Shown here in pieces: positions 6,798 to 9,763 of a stretch of DNA of 9,763 nucleotides. This DNA is from Bacillota bacterium (GTDB taxonomy: Bacteria; Bacillota; Clostridia; Lachnospirales; Lachnospiraceae). The stretch's first letter is position 1, and the number at the start of each line of letters is the position of its first letter. Location: positions 1-9,763 of the forward strand of contig JAEZUM010000076.1 of NCBI GenBank assembly GCA_023421075.1. Direction: 5' to 3'. Made by a program: the position numbers and the translations under genes. The notes under the pieces were generated by a model, which saw nothing but the letters and a program-made list of their open reading frames with translations, was not told the origin of the DNA and made no database searches.

Positions 6798-7082
6798 TTA
6801 CTTATAATCTACTATTTTACGGAGATTGAAAATCCAGTTAAGTAATATACAGAAAATAAGTAATATCAGTATGGTGATATCTTCATAACTGCGCTCTATT
6901 CCGGCTGTTCTGTAATATATATAGGTTACTCCCTGATAAAGGAGCACGGCAGATAATGTTAAATGAAGGAAGGCGAAAATAATACCCGTTATCCACCGTT
7001 TCTCATAGAAAAAGCCGCCACCCGGAAAGATAATTGAGAAAACTAGGGCAATATGTTTTTGATTAATACTATCCTGATTCAT
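6798..7082 (-). CDS. Small membrane protein of unknown function (94 aa, TM2-like)
   Basis: I do not recognise this protein by name. Read from the ATG at 7082, it has a short polar N-terminus (about 11 residues) and three hydrophobic stretches. The first, about 12-28, includes IIFPGGGFFYEK; the second is about 34-58 and the third about 72-88, before a basic tail ending in VDYK. A first helix with a glycine-rich turn and aromatics, followed by a basic KRW and a second helix, recalls the TM2-domain layout; that is only a resemblance. AGGAGG on the minus strand at 7087-7092, 4 nt before the ATG, decides this start over the longer frame opening at 7151. The gene is transcribed away from the two-component operon, which makes it a possible regulatory target, but no shared operator is evident. 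No clear terminator follows it. Confidence 0.75.
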   Translation of the reverse strand: MNQDSINQKHIALVFSIIFPGGGFFYEKRWITGIIFAFLHLTLSAVLLYQGVTYIYYRTAGIERSYEDITILILLIFCILLNWIFNLRKIVDYK

Positions 7083-7086
7083 AGAT

Positions 7087-7092
7087 CCTCCT
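7087..7092 (-). promoter_or_regulatory. Ribosome binding site fixing the start of the minus-strand membrane protein
   Basis: The minus strand reads AGGAGG-ATCT-ATG, a strong site at short but normal spacing. The upstream in-frame ATG codons lack one. I see no clear promoter for this gene in 7093-7260. Confidence 0.85.
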
Positions 7093-7271
7093 ATATTAAA
7101 TCGTGACATATGGTAGAAAGTGTATACTTGATCGACCCGGTAGGTAAACAATGGAGCGATACGGGTTTTATTTATTATATATGATTTGGTCTCTATATTC
7201 TACATATGATAGCAACAAATTAATATAACATGATGAATCCGTTATTCTAATGGAAATTTAATATAGATGTA

Positions 7272-7300
7272 TTGAAAAAAATGTCAGTAACCGATACAAT
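7272..7300 (+). promoter_or_regulatory. Sigma-A-type promoter of the two-component operon
   Basis: TTGAAA (7272-7277), an exact 17-bp spacer, and TACAAT (7295-7300) form a good promoter, with a start near 7307 and a leader of about 39 nt. GTAACCGAT (7287-7295) in the spacer and GTAACGAT (7315-7322) in the leader are near-identical and start 28 bp apart. They could be binding sites for a regulator, perhaps the response regulator itself, but this is weak. The rest of the divergent spacer (7083-7271) is AT-rich, with one short stem ACCCG (7135-7139)/CGGGT (7162-7166). Confidence 0.75.
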
Positions 7301-7345
7301 GGTAGAAGATGTTGGTAACGATTTAAGTGTGAGGAGGGTATATCG

Positions 7346-8023
7346 GTGGCGAGGATATTGATTGTGGAAGATGAGATAAAAATTGGAAGGTTTCTTGAGC
7401 TGGAATTAAAGCATGAGGGCTATGAGGTATTGCTTGCAGCGGACGGAAGAACGGGGCTTGAGAAAGCATTAAAAGATAATGTTGATCTTGTAATTCTGGA
7501 TATAATGCTTCCGGGCTTAAACGGTATTGAGGTATGCAGAAGAATCCGTCTCGAATCGCAGGTTCCGATAATTATGCTTACCGCGAAGGATGATGTTACC
7601 GATAAAGTAGCCGGTCTGGATACCGGAGCAGATGATTATATGACGAAACCCTTTGCCATTGAAGAGCTTCTGGCCAGAATCAGGGTTGCTTTAAATCGTA
7701 AGAAGCATACCGTAGAGCCGAAAGGTGATCTGTTACAGATTGGTGGAGTAACCTTGAATCTTATGAGCCATAGTGCCTTCTGTGGTGAGGAAGAGCTGGT
7801 TCTTACTAAGAAGGAATATGAGCTTCTGGAATATATGATGCGAAATAAGAATATAGCCTTAACCAGAGAACAGCTTTTGAATAATGTATGGGATTACGAA
7901 TATTTTGGGGATACCAATGTAGTTGATGTATATATCCGATATCTCAGACAGAAGATAGATGAGAAGTATGGAATCCATCTGATTTCAACCGTTCGAGGGG
8001 TTGGCTACATTATAAAGGACTGA
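7346..8023 (+). CDS. OmpR/PhoB-family response regulator (ArlR-like)
   Basis: This 225-residue DNA-binding regulator is activated by phosphorylation from its partner kinase. The receiver domain (1-115) shows the acidic pair E8-D9, phospho-acceptor D52 in LDIMLPG, switch residue T79 and K101 in TKPF. The winged-helix domain (about 128-224) has LTKKEYELLEYM, the recognition region TNVVDVYIRYLRQKID, and the closing wing TVRGVGYII. Overall wording is close to the staphylococcal ArlR group as I recall it, not by a search. The start is GTG; AGGAGG at 7332-7337, 8 nt upstream, and the immediate ARILIVEDE support it. It is the first gene of an operon with the kinase, 55 nt upstream of it. Its targets cannot be read from the sequence. 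Confidence 0.96.
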   Translation: MARILIVEDEIKIGRFLELELKHEGYEVLLAADGRTGLEKALKDNVDLVILDIMLPGLNGIEVCRRIRLESQVPIIMLTAKDDVTDKVAGLDTGADDYMTKPFAIEELLARIRVALNRKKHTVEPKGDLLQIGGVTLNLMSHSAFCGEEELVLTKKEYELLEYMMRNKNIALTREQLLNNVWDYEYFGDTNVVDVYIRYLRQKIDEKYGIHLISTVRGVGYIIKD

Positions 8024-8040
8024 TCCGTGACTTTGACTAG

Positions 8041-8047
8041 AGGGAGG
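8041..8047 (+). promoter_or_regulatory. Displaced Shine-Dalgarno-like sequence before the kinase gene
   Basis: AGGGAGG is a strong ribosome binding sequence, but it lies 31 nt before the kinase ATG at 8079, and the kinase frame has a stop at 8058-8060 between them. No ATG, GTG or TTG starts a long frame at normal spacing after it. It may load ribosomes for re-initiation, act through folding of the intervening GC-rich stretch, or serve no role. Confidence 0.4.
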
Positions 8048-8078
8048 TAGGCGGGGATAAGCGCTCGCGAATACGTTA

Positions 8079-9506
8079 ATGAGTAAAATATTATTGGAAG
8101 CAATACGTACCTTCCTGCGAAGAACTGTCCTCCCTTTTCGTAGAAAGCGTGAAGAGTGGTTAAGTAACTTTCGATTATCCATGGCATTTCGTATCTCTAT
8201 GGCATACTTGAAATTATTGCTGACCCATGGAGTTCTGTTCCTGTTTGGATTCTTCCTGATCTTTATGTCTACAGAGAAGGATAACTATGAGCGTATTTCA
8301 GAGGAAATGATTCAGCACATGGAAGCGAAGGGGATGGAAGACTTAAGTAATCCTTATGCAGCGCAAGGCTTCACCATGCAGGTAGAAAATAAGGTTACGA
8401 CTGAGAAAATTTATGATGATATAGCATATAAACCCAGAGGGGAGAAGGAATTCTTCTATGGAGTTCATATGGATCTCAGTAATACAAAGTATGCAGTCGT
8501 TATTAATGATGATCGCAGCTTCACTGTATATAACAACGATTATGTAGGTAGATTCCAATACAATCTTACGGAAAGCTATGAGCGGTTTGTCTCAATTGCA
8601 TGGAAGCTGGTAATTCTTTATCTTGTAATTGTCGCCTTGATTATTCGTAAGGGTAAACGTAGTGATATTAAATTACTGGAGCCGATCCGGCTTATGAGTG
8701 CAACGGCCAACCGACTGACTGTGAATAATCTTCATAGTGAGCGATTGAATATAGAAGGTACGAAGAATGAGTTAAAGGATCTGGCAAATGTCATCAATGC
8801 GATGCTGGATCGTATCGAAACCTCTTATGAGAGCCAGAAGCAGTTCGTATCGGATGCATCTCATGAGCTTCGAACTCCGATCGCTGTAATTCAGGGCTAT
8901 ATCAATATGTTGAATCGTTGGGGAAGCTCCAATGAGGAGGTACTTCAAGAATCCATCGAGGCCATCCAGAATGAAGCAAGATCCATGCAGGATCTAGTGG
9001 AGAAGCTTCTGTTCCTATCAAGACATGATAAAAAGACATTGAAATTAACGAAGAAGCGTTTTAATATGCGGCCATTGGTAGAGGATATGGTAAAGGAAAC
9101 AAAACTGGTTGCCGGTAATCGCATAATCAATCATCCAATTATGGAGGATGTAATCGTATATGGGGACAAGCAGGCATTGAAACAAGCAATCCGTATCTTC
9201 ATTGACAATGCCGTTAAATATTCCAGAGATGGTGATGAGATAACGATCCTTTGTCAGAAGATAAATGATGACTGTGTTATTACGGTATCCGATACCGGTA
9301 TCGGAATGACAAAGAAGGACATTGATCATATCTTTAATCGTTTTTACCGATCGGATCATGTCAGAAATCAGAACATCAGTGGACACGGACTCGGACTTTC
9401 CCTGGCCAAGCTGATCATACTTGCACACACCGGAAAGATTAAGGTCCGTTCACAGTTTAAGAAGGGCTCCAGCTTTATCATTACAATTCCAAAGAGAAGA
9501 TTCTAA
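8079..9506 (+). CDS. HAMP-containing sensor histidine kinase (ArlS-like)
   Basis: This membrane kinase autophosphorylates on histidine and passes the phosphate to the regulator encoded just upstream. A basic N-terminus (1-40) leads to membrane segment 1 (about 42-63). An extracellular sensor of about 105 residues follows, then membrane segment 2 (about 173-189) and a HAMP linker (about 190-245). The dimerisation domain has the phospho-accepting H262 in SDASHELRTP. The ATPase domain has the N box N377 in DNAVKYS, the G1 box DTGIGM (405-410), F box FNRFYR (419-424) and G2 box GHGLGL (435-440), and ends TIPKRRF. All motifs are intact. Wording around H262, such as the RWG and VLQES that follow, recalls ArlS by memory. 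The ATG at 8079 has no ribosome binding site at normal distance; the AGGGAGG lies 31 nt upstream. In-frame ATGs at 8181 and 8199 would also retain both membrane segments but have no better site. Translational coupling with the regulator is possible. Confidence 0.94.
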   Translation: MSKILLEAIRTFLRRTVLPFRRKREEWLSNFRLSMAFRISMAYLKLLLTHGVLFLFGFFLIFMSTEKDNYERISEEMIQHMEAKGMEDLSNPYAAQGFTMQVENKVTTEKIYDDIAYKPRGEKEFFYGVHMDLSNTKYAVVINDDRSFTVYNNDYVGRFQYNLTESYERFVSIAWKLVILYLVIVALIIRKGKRSDIKLLEPIRLMSATANRLTVNNLHSERLNIEGTKNELKDLANVINAMLDRIETSYESQKQFVSDASHELRTPIAVIQGYINMLNRWGSSNEEVLQESIEAIQNEARSMQDLVEKLLFLSRHDKKTLKLTKKRFNMRPLVEDMVKETKLVAGNRIINHPIMEDVIVYGDKQALKQAIRIFIDNAVKYSRDGDEITILCQKINDDCVITVSDTGIGMTKKDIDHIFNRFYRSDHVRNQNISGHGLGLSLAKLIILAHTGKIKVRSQFKKGSSFIITIPKRRF

Positions 9507-9568
9507 TAGGCTTCCCTGATAATGCAATGACTATATAAAATCGTTTTAAGGATATAACAATAAGAAAG

Positions 9569-9631
9569 AAGAAGGTAATGAACCCCACCTAAAATACTAA
9601 TTATTGTAGTGAGGTACAATTACCTTCTTTT
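9569..9631. terminator. Long, probably bidirectional terminator hairpin after the kinase
   Basis: AAGAAGGTAAT (9569-9579) pairs perfectly over 11 bp with ATTACCTTCTT (9619-9629). The 39-nt interior can fold further through ACCT/AGGT (9587-9590/9612-9615) and ACTA/TAGT (9596-9599/9607-9610). A T-run TTTT ends the right arm, and the left flank is A-rich, giving a T-rich tail on the minus strand as well. Together these suggest termination in both directions. Confidence 0.65.
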
Positions 9632-9647
9632 ATTATGGTTCTATAAT

Positions 9648-9688
9648 AAAAGTTGGGGTGTAAAAATCATCCCAACTTTTTGTTTTTT
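9648..9688 (+). terminator. Second, strong intrinsic terminator
   Basis: AAAAGTTGGGGTG (9648-9660) pairs with CATCCCAACTTTT (9668-9680), 13 bp including one G-U, around a TAAAAAT loop. A T-tract broken by one G (9677-9688) follows. It stands 18 nt after the previous hairpin, so the kinase operon is insulated twice from the gene beyond the edge. Confidence 0.9.
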
Positions 9689-9755
9689 GTAATACAATAC
9701 ATCTATAAGAAGCCTCTAACAAAAAAATGCACGTCGACCAAAACAAACATTTTGC

Positions 9756-9763
9756 GGAGGAGG
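9756..9763 (+). promoter_or_regulatory. Ribosome binding site of a gene starting beyond the window
   Basis: GGAGGAGG ends the window with no start codon inside it, so a plus-strand gene very likely begins a few bases further on. AAAATG (9724-9729) and CATTTT (9748-9753) just upstream could form a weak stem. TATAAG (9704-9709) is a possible -10 box, with no good -35. Confidence 0.6.

Noticed and set aside
7083..7151. Longer start of the minus-strand membrane protein
   Set aside because: Only the ATG at 7082 has an AGGAGG site; the extension is polar and lacks any start signal.
9045..9428. 127-residue minus-strand frame inside the histidine kinase
   Set aside because: It overlaps the conserved ATPase domain codons and has no ribosome binding site or recognisable family.

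Overview
The window looks like ordinary chromosome from a low-GC, Gram-positive anaerobe of the Clostridia, most likely the Lachnospiraceae. This rests on AT-rich spacers, strong AGGAGG ribosome binding sites, near-consensus TTGACA/TATGAT-type sigma-A promoters, U-tract terminators, tRNA genes without an encoded CCA end, and the protein families present. The taxon is inferred from style, not from a search. I see no transposase, integrase, CRISPR array, phage gene or toxin-antitoxin pair.

Layout. Bases 36-292 hold tRNA-Phe(GAA), tRNA-Lys(TTT) and an intrinsic terminator. A consensus promoter at 382-409 then drives a Sir2-type NAD-dependent protein deacylase (483-1208). A second textbook promoter (1305-1333) drives a 740-residue, two-pass membrane protein with an extracellular sensor, a degenerate GGDEF domain and an intact EAL domain, so it is a predicted c-di-GMP phosphodiesterase. 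Next comes a carbohydrate operon of transaldolase (3822-4475) and transketolase (4520-6502), preceded by a leader of about 105 nt and closed by a strong hairpin terminator. An AT-rich stretch with several palindromes follows. Then comes a 94-residue membrane protein on the minus strand (6798-7082), divergent from a two-component operon: an OmpR/PhoB-type response regulator with a GTG start (7346-8023) and a HAMP-containing histidine kinase (8079-9506). Both resemble the ArlR/ArlS subfamily. Two consecutive hairpin terminators and a ribosome binding site for a gene beyond the edge finish the window.

How the genes work together. Transaldolase and transketolase together form the non-oxidative pentose phosphate pathway, linking C5 sugars to fructose-6-phosphate and glyceraldehyde-3-phosphate. 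The response regulator and kinase are a cognate pair. The sirtuin and the EAL protein each have their own promoter and appear to be independent units; nothing visible ties them to the sugar operon.

Three starts deserve correction or doubt. The longest sirtuin frame begins inside its own promoter -10 box. The longest transaldolase frame adds 13 residues with no homology. The kinase ATG has no ribosome binding site at normal distance. I found no convincing new biological system; the best leads are the transaldolase leader and the palindrome cluster at 6616-6754.
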